From the NCBI GenBank assembly GCA_038503035.1, contig JAVSML010025531.1:186001-250000 (forward strand): DNA of 64,000 bases. The letters are read 5' to 3'. Source of the stretch: Crocodylus rhombifer. Taxonomy: Eukaryota; Chordata; Crocodylia; Crocodylidae. Every line of letters begins with the position of its first letter. The stretch's first letter is position 1. The notes under the pieces are model-generated. The model did no database searches. It saw only the letters and a list, made by a program, of their open reading frames with translations, and was not told where the DNA came from. Of this stretch, positions 45,401 to 58,964 are shown one piece after another. Both the position numbers and the translations under genes were made by a program.

Positions 45401-47848
45401 TTATGCTACTACTAATGGGCTTGTGACGACAATGTTATACTGCACTATTAGGAATACATTTCAAAAGATGAATACAAGTATACACATTTTCCCTGATCCC
45501 TTGCAGAGAAAACCTTGTTTTGTGGGATGTAATAACCAGCTGACCACACCAACCTTCCTTCCTCTCAAACTCAGATTTAGAGCAACATAAAGTAGGATTA
45601 ACATTAACATCTAGACTGCAAGTTGGAACAAAGAATTCCTCCAAGTGTGATATCTTGACTAGATAAATATCAATGATCTCCTGAAAAAGTCTGGTTTTAA
45701 AAGATTTGGGATTGGATTAGCATTGGCAACTTGCATTTAAAATTGCTCAAGGGCCTGAAAATCTAGATGGATGGTTATAGCCAGAATTCTATTACAAGTC
45801 CTCTTGAAGTAGAGGGTGTTAAGTAGTACTGTAATGGAAACTGTGGTGTAAATCAAGCAAATAGTTTTAGGCTCCTAGTCAGGAAAACTTTGAAATATCT
45901 GTATATGTTGGCCAAAAAGATTATTCTAAACTATGTCTTTTGAAAAACAGGTGTGGAAAATTGTTGGAGGAGAAGTACTAAATAATATTTTGGAAGGACA
46001 GCAAGCGTTTAATATCCACTGTTAAGCTACATGACAGTGACGTTAAATTCTTGTTGGGAATAAACTTCTTCCTTTCTCTTATTTTATTTAAAGGTGATGG
46101 TGGAAGGGGTACCATTCCATTCTTACATATGTGTGATGAGGATTTAGCATAAGAATATTGTTTAAAAAACTTTCAATTTCAGTGATCATGAACAGTGCCA
46201 AACTTACAGTCCTGGTGACTGAAATCCTTTGAGATCCCACTTACTGAAGTCAACTAGTGTTCTTTCTTCTGCTTGGATCACGTCCAGATGGGCTTTGGGT
46301 CAGGTGGAGCAAGTGCAACACCAGCAGGCACAATCTTCTACAACTGACAGAATAGTCCAGTCTCTGTTTCTGCTTGGTTCTTATTGCTTGCTGAGCGTGC
46401 CAAAAAAAGATTGCACTTGTGGTGATATAAATCAATGTGTTATGAATATTTGGTCTGCTGAGAATTGGGCTGAGTTTAGTGAATTATGTTGGTAAAAGGA
46501 GGGGGGGAGAAAACATGGAAATTGTGTCGATTTAAAAAACTTGGAAATTTTCCACCAGTGAAACGGAGGGAAAAATTGAGAGATGGGCCCCTTTGATCAA
46601 TGCTCAGATGGTAACTACTAAACTGGACTGCATTTTGCATTTGTGATGGAATGCTAGAAACTGAAGTAAAAGGGTATATAAACCATTACTAGTCACCTGG
46701 GATCCCAGTCTCAAAATACTGTTTATATCCTCATAAACTTATTAATGAAATAGTCAACTTTATATGTACAACTGATTGAGATATCTATATCCTTAAATGA
46801 AATACTGGCAGCAATAATCCAAAGTGGTGTAAGGCTTTTTTAAAGGATATAAATCTGGAATTTCCTACGTGTCTTATCAGTTTAGTGTTAGTTATTTTAA
46901 CACATGGAGAGAGAGCGAGAGAGAATAACCATTTAACGTATAACTTTGGGATGTTTTTTCCATTTAGACTTCCTTTCTATGTTCCCACTGAATCTGAATT
47001 GTCAGCGAGTGGAAACAAGATACTTATGGTGTTTAAAACCATTTTTCATGTTGTCCATGAAAGGATTTCCCTCCTTCTTGGTTTCTTCTTTCTTTATGTG
47101 CTGTCTGGGTTATGCCTTTCCTTAAAAAGATGTTGTGGAGATTTTTTTAAAAAAAATCACACAATAGCGACAAATACAGGGAAATGAAAGGTATGAAGGT
47201 AGAAGGCTCTTCATTGATCGTGCAACTATTTTTTGTTACTCTAGGAGGAATGATTACTCTGACAGAGCTATAGAAACTAGCTCATTTTGGTACATTTTGA
47301 TTAATTATTTTATGTTTTGAGTAGCACTGGCTTAGGGGCATTTTTATGTTCACATCTGGAAGTTTCCAGGCTTAGTATTCAGTTTACTGTCTCTGTCTTT
47401 GTCTTTCCATTTAGCCTTGCCATGTTATAACAATGAATCATCTTGTCCATTAACTAAACTTGGAAAGTCTGTTTGTGCACTGAATTTGTTTCATCACGTC
47501 TCCATAATAATTGATTGGAACCCTGGCAACTCCAACTGCTTTCCCATATGTATTTGGACTGGACTGTACCAAATGTTGTTCTGAGCAACCGAAGGATAAG
47601 CTATCAAAAAAATGTCTTTAGTACATTAGAATTTGACATCTTTCTCTTCTGAAAATTTAAAGTAGCATATTTTGACACTTAAAAATCAGTTACTGTCATT
47701 TTAACTAATCACACTAGATTATTATAATTCACATATAACAGCAAAAATAGGAAATGACCAATTTGGCAATTTCTGTGACTATTGCAGGCTCAAATAGATA
47801 CGTTATTTCATTAACCAATTTTAAAAGCCATTTTTGGGGGTACTAAAG
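42480..47848. other. probable start of first intron, AT-rich
   Basis: No further exon recognised. It includes a direct duplication (44871-44947), an ancient palindromic repeat near 44945-44998 (attggcatagttgcactgacctcaatggagct), and (AG)n at about 46905-46922. Confidence 0.45.
44871..44947 (+). repeat. recent tandem duplication, unit 39 bp
   Basis: Two head-to-tail copies of a 39-base unit (tgctataaagc, seven more A, caattgactgcaaactttgtt) are identical apart from the last base, indicating a recent or conversion-maintained event. Confidence 0.9.
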
Positions 47849-48010
47849 CAGTGGTTTTCAAACTGGCCTACGGACTCCTAGGCATCTATGGAAGATGACA
47901 GTGATCAATTAGAAATATGTGAATACCCACACTTACAATTCAAAGGGGTCCACACCTCTGTTCAAAATGCCTAAAGGGGTCTTCAGATGGAAAAAAGTTT
48001 GACAACCACT
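47849..48010. mobile_element. short hAT-like MITE ('ggttttcaa' termini), copy 2
   Basis: CAGTGGTTTTCAAACTGG at the left is mirrored by agtttgacaaccact at the right. It shares cctaggcatctatg, tatgtgaatacccacactta and aaaggggtc with 10267-10459. About 162 bp. A target duplication was not clear. Confidence 0.8.
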
Positions 48011-50740
48011 AATGCATTCAAAAACAAAGGCAAAATATAAATCCATTATTACCTTAATAATATGAATGAACATCTATGTGGCAGGAAATATGTCACAGCA
48101 AATATTCCTGTTAACCTGTGAATATGCTTTCAAACATCACCAGGGTTGACAGTTAAGCACACTTCTTTTGCAAGTAAGTGTCCATTGTTAAATTATTGAA
48201 AGGCCTTAAGCAGGCAACAAGTAGTCAGATCAAGTGTATTCTACTGTAATTACAAGTACTGCCCATTACTGGACAGTGCAACTTAGCCTTTTTTTTAAAT
48301 GTTCCCCATAAAAGCAATATAATAGAGACTCCATTCAAGTAGCTGCATGAAATATATACAGTGACTTGCACTATATTCCAAGAACTTTTGTATGCTAGAT
48401 TATCAAAAAGATATTCTTTTGCATTAAATTAACAAAAGTACCCTTTTGTTGAGATGCTGGTTGGACTTTTATATGATGGGAAAGTGAAACATAACTAATA
48501 GGGAGGTCTCAGTTCTTATAAAAGAGGTGATATTTAGCTAACTGTGGCAATGTCCATGGAAATATCAGTGAAAAGCTTTGAATATAATGGTTAGTATTTG
48601 AACTAGATTCTGTACTTAGTGAGGAGATTAGTACTGGGACCAAAGTGCCATTACGATATATTCACAGCAACCTGTGTCATAAAAGAGATGTGTTCCTGTA
48701 TTTTGTTTCCTAGGTAGAAGAAATTTCAGTACTCTATGCCTTGAGGTCATAAATCTGGCTCATGATGGCCAGATCTGTGTCTTAAAAGATGGGAATGTAA
48801 TCTTCAAATCATTTGCAGATGAAAGTGGGAATTCTTGGCTGTCAGGGCGGTTTTAGGCATTTCATAGCACCAAAGAGTGCAAATGGATTCCAGTAATGCA
48901 AACTAAGTTAACAATTGATGAGCAAAAGCCCTTGAGAGTGGGGAGGAGAGGTGGAATGTTATGAAAAAGATGTGGTCTATAAAATATATTTTTTCCCTAG
49001 TAGTATTGCCACAGGCAACTAGATTTAACTAGGTACAGAAGTGAGTGTCATGTGAACTTTTCCAGTATATTCTACCAGGTCTTCAAATACCAGAGAAGAT
49101 GACAACTCATTGTTTTCACTTGTTCTGCTGTGGGAAGAATGTTTGATTGCTCTCTAGGGGAAAACTGGTCTCACCAAAAGAGGAGCATATGGTTATTTAT
49201 ATGTTTTATATCTGTATCCAGCCTGAGGAGCCACCTCTGGCTTGGGGCGGGGGGAGGAGTATAAAACTTGGAATGGGTTGGAAGGAAGCTTTGGTATCTC
49301 TTGTTGGTGGCATTATCAAGGACACCAATGCATGTATACAGTCTCCAAAGATGAGTCTTATGAAGTTCATTGTTATGTTGAATTATCTCCTTCAGCTTTT
49401 CTGGGAGTTTTAAGTTTAGTGAGAGAGCCTAAATTGTGTCTGATTATGTGGAGTAAATAAATGTATGCACTTGAAAGGTTTTGATTTGACTGGATTTTTT
49501 TAATGTATATTTCTAAATGTGACCAAAACTTGCCATCCAGATGTATGTTCCCTAAGCCCACCATCTGTAGTGATTATTGTAGGGAGAGAAAGTTCTACTC
49601 CAGCAGTTTGATGTGTTTCAATGAGCAGATCAACTGAGTGACACTGGTGCCAAGATTAAGGATGGGGATGGGGGGACCAGAGATGGCTTGGACCAGAGAA
49701 GCTACAAATGTGTGAGATTCTGGCTCAAAAGGAGCCAAATCAGGAAGAGCTTCAGAAGGAGTTGAAGCTCTTGCCTGCATTAGGGTTATTGGATAATCTT
49801 AATGTAGGCAGGAGCTCTTTCTGTAGCCCTTCCTGGCCCATCCCTGTATGTTCCTCCCAGAAACAGAGGCATGCAGGACAGTTCCAGCTGGTAGCAGCTG
49901 TTTCTCTAGGTTGTTGTACCACTGCTGCTGCCAGGTGGAAATGCCCTGTGTAATCTGATATCTGATAACCCTAATGCAGACAGGAGGCCCAATCTGCTTC
50001 TACACATTGTGTGGGGTGAAATTCCACCTGACCTTGGTGATGGCAGAAATACCCCCAGTTGAGAACCACTGAAGTAAGATGAGGCAGTACAATGGTAGTT
50101 CTCAACCAGAGTCTGTCAAATTTATGGAGGTGTGCCTTAAATCTAAAAAGGTGGAGAACCAACCACTGGGTTGGAAGCTGGTATAGCTGCTTGCTGCATG
50201 CTTGCTTTGGATGGAGCTGTTTAATGAGTTGCTTTCTGGGTATTTGTGTGTGTTCTGTGCATCTCTTTGTACTGTAACTTGATCCAGGAAGTGAATAGTA
50301 TAACAGGGTTATGAATAGCTTGTGTGTCTGAGAGTCTACTAGTTAGCTGAGTTTGATAGCCATTCTTAACAACTCTTGTCTCTTTCCTTGTAAGACAGGA
50401 CAAATCTGAAGCAATGCACCACCTCATTCCTGTGCTCTCAAGGTATCTTAATTTTCACAGTGATATGTCAGGTTAATGATAGTCTTACTTCCTTTAGCCA
50501 GTGGGGGGAAAGAGCGTTCATTCTGGGAACTTAGGCTAAATAATTGCTGCTGAAATGGTTGTCTCGACTGAAAATGGGGCAGGCTGCAAAAACCTTAGGT
50601 GTAGTCTGGCCAAAATGATTAGGGAATAAATAGAGAGGAATAAACAGGTATTCAGACCTTTGGGACCTAATATTATGCAGTGTAACTGAAGAGAGGCTGT
50701 GGGTGCATGGAGGTAAGCTAGGGTGGTGCGGCTGAAATAA
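48011..50740. other. AT-rich intronic-type stretch, nothing recognised
   Basis: No exon or element call can be supported. Slightly richer GC at 49780-49960. Confidence 0.45.
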
Positions 50741-50744
50741 ATTC

Positions 50745-51380
50745 CATATTTACTTTAATCTAAGATGACCCTGAATTTAAGATATTAAAATATGGAAAAT
50801 TCATAAAATTGTTGTTGTTTTCCATGTGTAGAATCATATTATTGGAGAGTTGTCTTTATTTCATCCCTCCAACTGCATCAGTGAGGCAGACAGTGAGGGT
50901 ATATGGAGGTAAAACAACTTGTCCCCAGCTTGTGCCTGAATTCCTGCCATCTTCCCTGGGCCTCTGCTTTGTGCTGACAGGCTCCGTCTCTGTTCTGATG
51001 TGAGGCACTGAGCACATTCCCAGCCCAGCTCCTGTAGCAGCTGTGTTTGGGCTGTGCTCAGTGCCTCAGGCTGGGGTGTGGATGGAGCAAGGTAAGCGGG
51101 GGAGGGAAAGGGACAGGCAGGGAAGAATAGTCTGTATTGGTGGCGGCGAGGGGGAGATGGAATGCAGAGACTATGGGAGGGGGGCAGGGAAGCAGGCTGC
51201 AGTTACGGCACCAATCTGAGGTGGAGGCTGGAGCCTGAGCCATGGAGGATGCCTAGATCCCCTCCCCACCACAAGACCAGTGGCTTTCCCCCCATATTAA
51301 ATGGGTGAGGGAGGGGGGAAATCCATCATCTTTAAAATCGGCTGATCAACTACTGTATTTACTCAACAGAATGTAAAAAA
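50745..51380 (+). repeat. old repeat edges 'tatttactttaatctaagatgaccc'
   Basis: The segment at 50748-50790 resembles edges at 8622-8650 and 63805-63905, and a shorter 'ctactgtatttactcaac' edge lies at 51351-51368. The GC-rich middle (50990-51300) has no coding signal. Likely one or two decayed DNA-transposon relics. Confidence 0.4.
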
Positions 51381-52638
51381 CCTCATATAGATGAGAGAAA
51401 CCCATCATGTGGATTCGGAAAGAGATTCTAGTGAGGTGTTGATAGAATGGAAGTATGTATAACCCAGAACGAGTTAAGTATAGCAAAAATTGCACACATT
51501 CCTTTGGCACCAGCCATGTTGTATGCACTTTCTCCAGCTATGCCAATATTAGATAAGTCAGGCCAACAGAGCCTTACGATCATTTTCAAAGCAATGCTAT
51601 GCAGCCGCTAGAGTGATGAATCCATCTTTCCAAAGTTATGTAATCATGAACACTTGTAAGAATGAGCATCTGTTGAAAGTTTCCTGAAGGTCTCTGGTGC
51701 CAGGAACCAAAATTATACCCCTACAAATGAGACAAAACTTAAAGATTTGTTTTGCTAAACCAAACTATGTGCCTGCTTGCAGACCTTGAGTACTTTAGGG
51801 TAACAGAATTTTCAAGCCATGTTAACCTAAAATATTCCTTAGCAAGAAGTTAGTATTTTGCAAAAAAACCTGATTAACTACCCTCCCCTCCCCCCCACAA
51901 ACAAATTTTGCATCCTAATTTTATCTGCTTCTAATTTTATAATGAGGGAACTCTGCAAAACCTTACAGAATGCCTAGGAATTTAGTGACCAGACTATGCC
52001 CAGCAAATATACTCCAAACTTACAGCCTCCATCTGTGTCACTTCACTTAAGACAAAATCCACAATGTTCTTTATAGTCCTTCAAGATAACCTTTGCTCCA
52101 TGAGTGCTGTAAGATCAAAAGAAGAAAGCTAAGTGCTTACTCTTTAAATACTGACTGCTATTCTCCTCATAATGGTGCTGATTTCACTTTTAGTTCTTTT
52201 ACTAGATGGCTTGTGTTTCATGACTTAGACTTCCATGATATGTCAAATGACAGCTGCTACCCACTAAATCCAAATAAAAAGACACTCTATTTCTGCATAT
52301 CATGGCTCTCCAGTCCCAAATAGATCACAAACCATATTTTTCAAGATTTCATGTACAACAAAAATGCTGCATTGCGGCCAGCTCTAATCATGTCTTTCAG
52401 AGTCTGAGCTCTCTGGCAACAAGCCTGGAAGCCTTGGCATCACTGGATGTTTTAGAGCTGTAGACCCCAGTGTTTCTGGTTCTGGAGGAATCCGACAATG
52501 CAGACTACCCCAGAGTCATGGGCTGCAAACATGAAAGATGCCCCAAAATCACAAATGCAGGGAATCAGTCTATAGACTTCGAGTTTTACTTCTATGCTTG
52601 GAAGCCTCAAGTGCTCCAGTTATATGTAGCCTGCAATG
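51381..52638. other. AT-rich stretch, nothing recognised
   Basis: No gene or element supported. Confidence 0.45.
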
Positions 52639-52646
52639 ATCTACAG

Positions 52647-52953
52647 CAGGTGTGTCAAACTCATCTGGCCCCATGAGTCAGAGGAGTGGTCCAGGGCTGG
52701 TTTGGCAGGCTGGATCAGGCCCATGGACCCCCACCCCGCCTCCCTGTCTTAAGGTCTGGGATGCTGGTGGGAAGAGGCCTGGCATCTTGGGCACTTGGCT
52801 GCTGCTGTGGGAGCAAGCTGTGGCATTGGGCTTCTTCCTATGGTGCTGCTGGGGCTCCAGCACCATGACCCTCACCCCTCACTAAGGCTATGGGCTGGAT
52901 GACCTAGCTGTATGGGCCTGATCTGGCCTATGGGTGTATGTTTGACACTCCTG
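52647..52953. mobile_element. hAT-like MITE, related to 15309-15632
   Basis: Starts CAGGTGTGTCAAACTCATC and ends TATGTTTGACACTCCTG, good inverted repeats. Flanks atctacag and gtctgggg agree at only 4 of 8 positions, so the duplication is decayed or the ends are slightly off. GC-rich interior, no transposase. Confidence 0.75.
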
Positions 52954-55449
52954 GTCTGGGGTGGGGGAGGGGAGAGCATATTGCACCCCATGTCCACCAA
53001 CAACCCACCATTTCAACACTATTTCACAACACCTCCCCCCCACAAAAAGCCATATGCTGCACTAAAACAGGCAAGGCAGCAGGTATTCACGGTGGAGGTA
53101 GGAAGCAACCCCATTGAGAAGTCCCCATGGAAACTGTTCCAAGCCCTGGCAGCTTGGGAATGCTGGGAAATCTAGTCCTAAAAGCCAGAAAACTAACAGC
53201 TGCCGGATCTGGCACCACCCCTCTGCCCCACCCCCGCCTCCTGCCACTGTACTATTATTACACCATTAATTTTCAGTAAGCATTCGTGGTACACATCTGC
53301 TTCACAACACAAAACACCCACACACTGGTCCACCTCATCACCACTACCATCTGCAATCACCTATATGCCAGGTTGGTACCACCTGATACTCTCAACCCCA
53401 TATATTTGTGATATCATATCCTATATGCAGTTACAAAAAAAAATCGTGTATACATTTTCATCACTTAGTAACATGGGGGGGGAATGGAAAGGGACAGGAG
53501 GGATGATTCACATGGCTTGTAATTGGGTTCACCATGGAGTCACTTACTGGGAGACTGGCCTGAACCTAGGCTGGTGCAAGTGGCAGGGTTTTAGGGTGAC
53601 CGTAGCCTGGTGTGGGGTGTGCGTGGGAGGGATACTTAGCATGCAACTTCTGGGGGGGTGGTAAGGGGTGGGGACTGTAGAAGCCAGTTTACTGGTGAAC
53701 ATGTGCCTTCTGCTGAAATTCATTAGGAAAGACATTACTGGGGGTAGATTGGTATTTGGCTTCCCTTGCTGGAATCTGTGAATAATTACACACGAGACTT
53801 AAGTTGTTCAAAAGCCCATGGCATGCAAAGACAAACACAATGCACCAAAATAACCCAGGTTAAAATTTTTAAAGCGTGTTAAATTAACGGGGATCAAATG
53901 CTGTGGTGTGTTCAAATGCCCTGTCTTGCCAACTTGGGCCTCATCTGGCCAACTTCAGGGAAATTAGCCTGAAAGCCCTAGCAAGACTGCTTGCTGCAGG
54001 CATAGATTCTGGAACTACTGATGTCAGGTGGTGTTATTTCATACTTTGAAAACCTTGGCTTTTATTCTGTGTACAGTGTTGTTGAACTCATAATGGTTTG
54101 AAGGAAACATTAGGTTTGGAGATCAACGATTTATAGTAAAATCCCCCTCCCCCAAAAGCGGACAACACCAGCCTGCTTTTATTTTTGTGGCCTAAAAATA
54201 ATTTTGTGGCCTAATAATAAAGTATATCTGCAGATGTATTGGCTGGTGGCTACTCAGGAAATTGATAGTTTACCAAAAAAGTCACTTGACTTCCTACCTG
54301 TATCATTAATCCTACCATAAGGCCATATATTTTCCCCAGTCTTGTGAGAAGACTGCCTTGGTATAACAAACATTATAATCATATAGAAAGACCAACTGTG
54401 TGTTATCTGATCTTGGTGATTTATTTAAAAATAGAGTAACTAATAACTTATTTCTCTTTAATGCAAAAGCTTCATTGTGTCAAACCCTGAGTAGGCTCTA
54501 TATAATTTTTTTTAGTACAACTAACCATTCTTTTTCTCATTCTCTTTTTTGCTATTTAATGAATAATAATTAATATGTTAAAAATCATTATATAGAATCA
54601 TGTTCAGAATAATTGTACCCATCAACTACTATTTTAATTTTCCACTCAAACCATTCAAAAGAAATGTTGCCTTGTCCCCAAAATTGACTTTTTATCATTT
54701 CATTTCCCTCACTTAATTTTTGCATTTTATTATATTACATCTGGCATTCTTTAAAATCTCAGGATTTTTATTTGATTACTGTGGACTTCAGCATGTGTTT
54801 ATGTGGTGCCCAAAAATCAACATATATCTTGATTATTCTAAAACCTCCTTTCTTAATTTGTTTTTTTCCTTCAGGTCCCCCATCTGTTTATAAAGCTTTT
54901 GTTTTACTGTCTAGAATCCAATTTTGCCCCTACATTTTTTTGCAAATTGTCCAAATATAGGCTTTTAGAATATGAAAGGACCTTTTTGATATTTAAACCC
55001 GATTTCTTCATAATACATTCCCACATAAAAAACTTCACCAAGTAATCTCTGAATGAAGCCCATAACTTTAAGCTATAGGAAGACATCCCATATTGATTTA
55101 ACTCAAAATGCTAGAAAAACCCACCCTCGAATAGATTGCTTAAAATTAGTTCCTTATTTCTACTATGGGGGGATGGGAGACAGGATATGATTTCAAAACA
55201 CTGGTTTTTTTGTTGTTGAATAGATGGCCTGTCTAGTGTCAAGAATCTCCTCGCCAACAAAGTAGTTGTAGGCCATGATCTTCTCTCTCTTTCACCCTTA
55301 TTTCAGATGAATGAATTAGGGCGAGTGGTTTTTTTTTAAGGGTATGTCTATGCAATAAAATGAAAGTGCATATGCCTGAAGACCATATTCGTCCTCTAAG
55401 CTCTTAGCATTAAATGAGAAGTCAAACTAGAAAACAGTCTCTTAAATCC
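52954..55449. other. non-coding stretch, nothing recognised
   Basis: Mixed composition to 53700, then AT-rich. No supported exon. Confidence 0.45.
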
Positions 55450-56262
55450 TTTTTAGTGATGTTGCACTCCAAGACACTGCCCCTACCTGGATGACTTGGA
55501 TTAGACTGGAAAAATGGTCCATGATAAACCAGATGACATTCAACAAGGATAAGTGCAAAATCCTGCACTTGGGATGGAAAAATTGCATGCACAGATATAA
55601 ACCAGGGAATGACTGGCTAGGCCAAAGTACTATAGAGAAGGACACAGGTCTTACAGTAGGCTATAAGCTCAATATGAGCCAACAGTGTCCTGTTGCTGGA
55701 AAAAAAAAAAGAAGCTAACAGTATTCTGGGTTACAACAACAGGACTGTCACTTACAAATCAAGAGAAGTGATCATTCCCTTCAATTCAGCACTGATGAGG
55801 CCTTGCTTCATGTACAGTGGCCAGTTTTGGCTCCACACTTCAAAAAGATGTGGACAGATCGGAAAGAGTAGGAGAGAGCAACAAAAATGGTTAGAGGCCT
55901 GGGAGAGATGACTTATGACGAAAGGCTGAAACAGCTAGGATTGTTTAGTTTGGAGAAGAAAAGACTGAAGAGGGATTTGATAACAGTCTTCAAATGCCCA
56001 AGGGCCATTGGAGTGGCAGTGAAGATGGGCTTTCTCTGTGTCTGTAGGGGACAGTACTAGGAGCAATGGCCACAAGGTACAGGAAAATAAATTTTAGTTT
56101 AGAGGTTCAGAGGAATTCCTACAGAATTAAAACAGTCTTTCTAGAAAAGTTGTGGAATCTTCTTATATATATGTGCAACCCCTCACTTGGCCTACATGTC
56201 AAAATCAGTTATGTTCTTTGTACACTTAAGAGCATTGAACACTTAAGGTCATTGAAGGGCTG
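55450..56262 (+). pseudogene. CR1 LINE fragment, post-catalytic region
   Basis: Plus-strand frames encode 'QMTFNKDKCKILHLGWKN', 'GLTVGYKLNMSQQCPV' and then, in another frame, 'ANSILGYNNRTVTYKSREV', the CR1 region after the catalytic box. An A-run near 55698 marks the frameshift. About 800 bp, 5'-truncated and dead. Confidence 0.85.
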
Positions 56263-57316
56263 ACCATTCCTGCTGATTCAAAACAGTGGTAACTTCTATT
56301 CTGATAGGTCCGTATTTCCTCAGGTGGACACTGAGCAGCCAATGTCAAATGTAGTGACTAATCTGTTTCCAGAACCTGGAACACCGCTGCTTCTTTCTGC
56401 TTCCAAAATGCAGAAATACAGAGAAGTTCCTGCAGTGTCTAGTGGTATGAAAAAGTACATGGCAGAATACAGCTTCTGCCATTTTTATGGCTTTTTGCCT
56501 AGCTACACCATGCAACAAAGGCAGAAGTGCATAGTGAAAACTTAAGAACCTTCTCTCTCAGTGATATAAATGTCTCTCTTGTTAAGATATAACTTAGACA
56601 CACTTCTGAATTAAGAAAGATTTATTGTGTTCTTTCATTCTTCTGAAGCCTTTTCTTGAAATTTAAGATCACAGAGCCAGTTTTTTTGGTCTGGTGAAGT
56701 TCTCAGCACAGAACCTAGAGAGTAAATGGCAAAAAGAGTTTTAACCTTTAGAATTGCTGTAATTTATGATGGGCTACCTGTGATGTAAAGGCTGTCCCAG
56801 AAGTCAGCAACATTTGGAGCATAGAGATAATCTATCTAAACAGAGATACTTTAGACATTAAAAAGGGGAATTTGGCAGGAACAAGACCTAGTTTAAAAGC
56901 TACTAGAATGGTCCAAACAATTCAAATATATCCCTTTAGCAGTGGATAAAATTTTGGTCTAAATTTGCCACCAGGGAAAGCAGTCAAGTATTTGACACTT
57001 TGAGTGGATAGTAAAGACAAAATTCCCTTGTTACAAAAACATGCAATATACTTAATGCCATTGTGAAAATAATTAAACTCTCCCCTTGATAGCTTATCGT
57101 GGGGGGGGGGGGGGGGGGGAAGAGGAGAAACCAAATCCTTGTAGCTTAAGCATTTACAATGAACTAAATATTATCTAGTCACAACCCAGTTAAAATCTCC
57201 ATAACTGGTGTATAGACATGCTGCATACTGTAAGAAAAATGGTATTTAGGATATGCTACATGTTGTTTTACAAGTTTTAGCTATTTGTGTGGTTTCACCA
57301 TAGAAATATATTGTTG
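56263..57316. other. AT-rich stretch, nothing recognised
   Basis: Contains a 19-base G-run (57101-57119). No gene supported. Confidence 0.5.
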
Positions 57317-57321
57317 TAGAT

Positions 57322-58572
57322 TGTGCGCAGGTAGGGCCTAGGAGTGGCCATGTACTCCTTAGCACCCCTCTACCGTCACTTCAGGTGGTCCAAGCACCCT
57401 CGAACCTCGCCCACCACGACTTTGCTGTTAAATGGTTAAATGGGAGGCTGCCTTTATTCGCCTGGTGACTGGTAAGTGTGTCCTGCCCCTACTCCATATG
57501 GGGTGCCTCTATCTGTCCCCGCCTTATGGCTAAGCGTGCCCTCTCTAGCACCCTGGGCTCCTTACCCATCTGTGGGCCTGACTCTCCGCCGCTGCCCCGC
57601 TCCGGAGCCTGTACTGCGCCTCTCGCACCCGCTGCCCCGCTCTGGGGCCTGTGCCTTCTCTAGGCCAATATGGCGCTCTTCACGCCCGGGGCTCCAACCC
57701 CTGCCTGGCGAGCGCTCGCTTTGCCCCCTCTGGGGCCTGGCCCTCTCCTGGCAAGTGTCTGGGCTCCAATCCCCGCCTGGCAAGCGCCTGGGGCTCCAAC
57801 CCCCACCTGGCAAGCGCTCGCTTTGCCCCCTCTGGGGCCTGGCCCTCTCTAGGGCTCCTGCCACGCTTCCTGCGGCCATTGCCCAGCCTCTGGGCTTATC
57901 GCGCTCCTCGGGCTTAGGTGGCCGCAGCCGTGCCTGGCCCCCTTGACCCTTCTCCAGGCCTTCTGCCTTCTGGGCAACCCCCCACGCCTCTCTCTGGCAC
58001 AACCCGTGCTTCTCCAGCGCAACTGTAGTGCCCTGCTGGCACTGTGCCCTTACTGGGCACTGGGGACCCCCAAGCTGCTGGGGAGCTCCCCTGAGGCCTC
58101 CTCGCTCCCCTACAGCCTCACCTGGTCCTCTGGTTTAAACTGTAACTGAGACTCAAGCCATCCGGCTGTAACATAAACACCGAGTCTCCGTACTCCAAAC
58201 CATAAACTCCAAGCCCCCACCAGGGCTCTCAATCCTTCCTCCTTTTAGGGTGTTCTTGTTCCCCGCATCATCGCAGCCAGCCAGCACAACAATGGCAGCA
58301 TCCACCAGCTCAGGCTACTCAGCTCTGCCACAGAGCTCCCACTCCTGTGGCAGACAGAAGGGAACTGCTCTTCAGGCTCTGGCCTGGGCTGTTTATAAAG
58401 GCCTGGCCCTGCCCCCTTCTGGCCACCTGACCCACCTGGTTGCCCTAGCAACCTGCACCTGAGCTGCCCTGGTGATTGGCAGCTCTGACAATCAGCACCT
58501 GAGCTGCCCTGGTGACTGACAGCTCACCTTATTACTCTCTTAGGCATGGAGCACCCCAGTGCCTCCATGACA
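57322..58572 (-). mobile_element. solo LTR, family A copy 3 (minus orientation)
   Basis: Bounded by TGTGCGCAGG on the left and CCATGACA on the right and flanked by a perfect 5-bp duplication TAGAT (57317-57321 and 58573-58577). In minus orientation a TATA box (ctttataaac, 58400-58391) lies about 170 bp from the 5' end. The region gggccagg-cctttataaacagcc and the 'gtcaggtgnccagaaggggg' stretch match the copy at 3163-4473. Internal tandem repeats (tggcaagcgctcgctttgcc, ctctggggcctggccctct) occur at 57690-57860. No retroelement genes adjoin it. Confidence 0.85.
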
Positions 58573-58964
58573 TAGATATACAGCACACACCAAGAGGGTA
58601 TAGCCTAGAACTCTAGTGCACTCTGTGTTAGCATTATTTGTCCATGTTATTGTATCTTTTCACGTTTAGTCCCTACTTCAGCTGTTCTAAAATGTCCAGA
58701 ACTAACTATGCTTTTGGAACTGTCTAAAATAGTCTATGTTAAAATATGCAACATAGTCTGTCTGTTCTTCTTCCTTGCTTATTTGCTATGATAGCTATTT
58801 TTCATGAAAATATAAAATTTCTTATGAAATCATGTAGGCCAGTATAGGCAATCCTGGACTTATGACTTTTTGAGTTATGATGAATGACACTTACGGCTTT
58901 TCTAAATGTATACCCTGTTTCGAGGTTCCAGTGTGGATTTTGACTTTACATCATTCGACATAGC

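Noticed and set aside
56324..56545. 73-codon frame as a possible exon
   Set aside because: No convincing splice sites or domain, and it follows a CR1 remnant; codon content looks random.
57476..57946. 156-codon open frame with repeated segments
   Set aside because: Translation of the tandem repeats in LTR copy 3; repeats of 'LPPLGPGP'-like blocks reflect DNA repeats.
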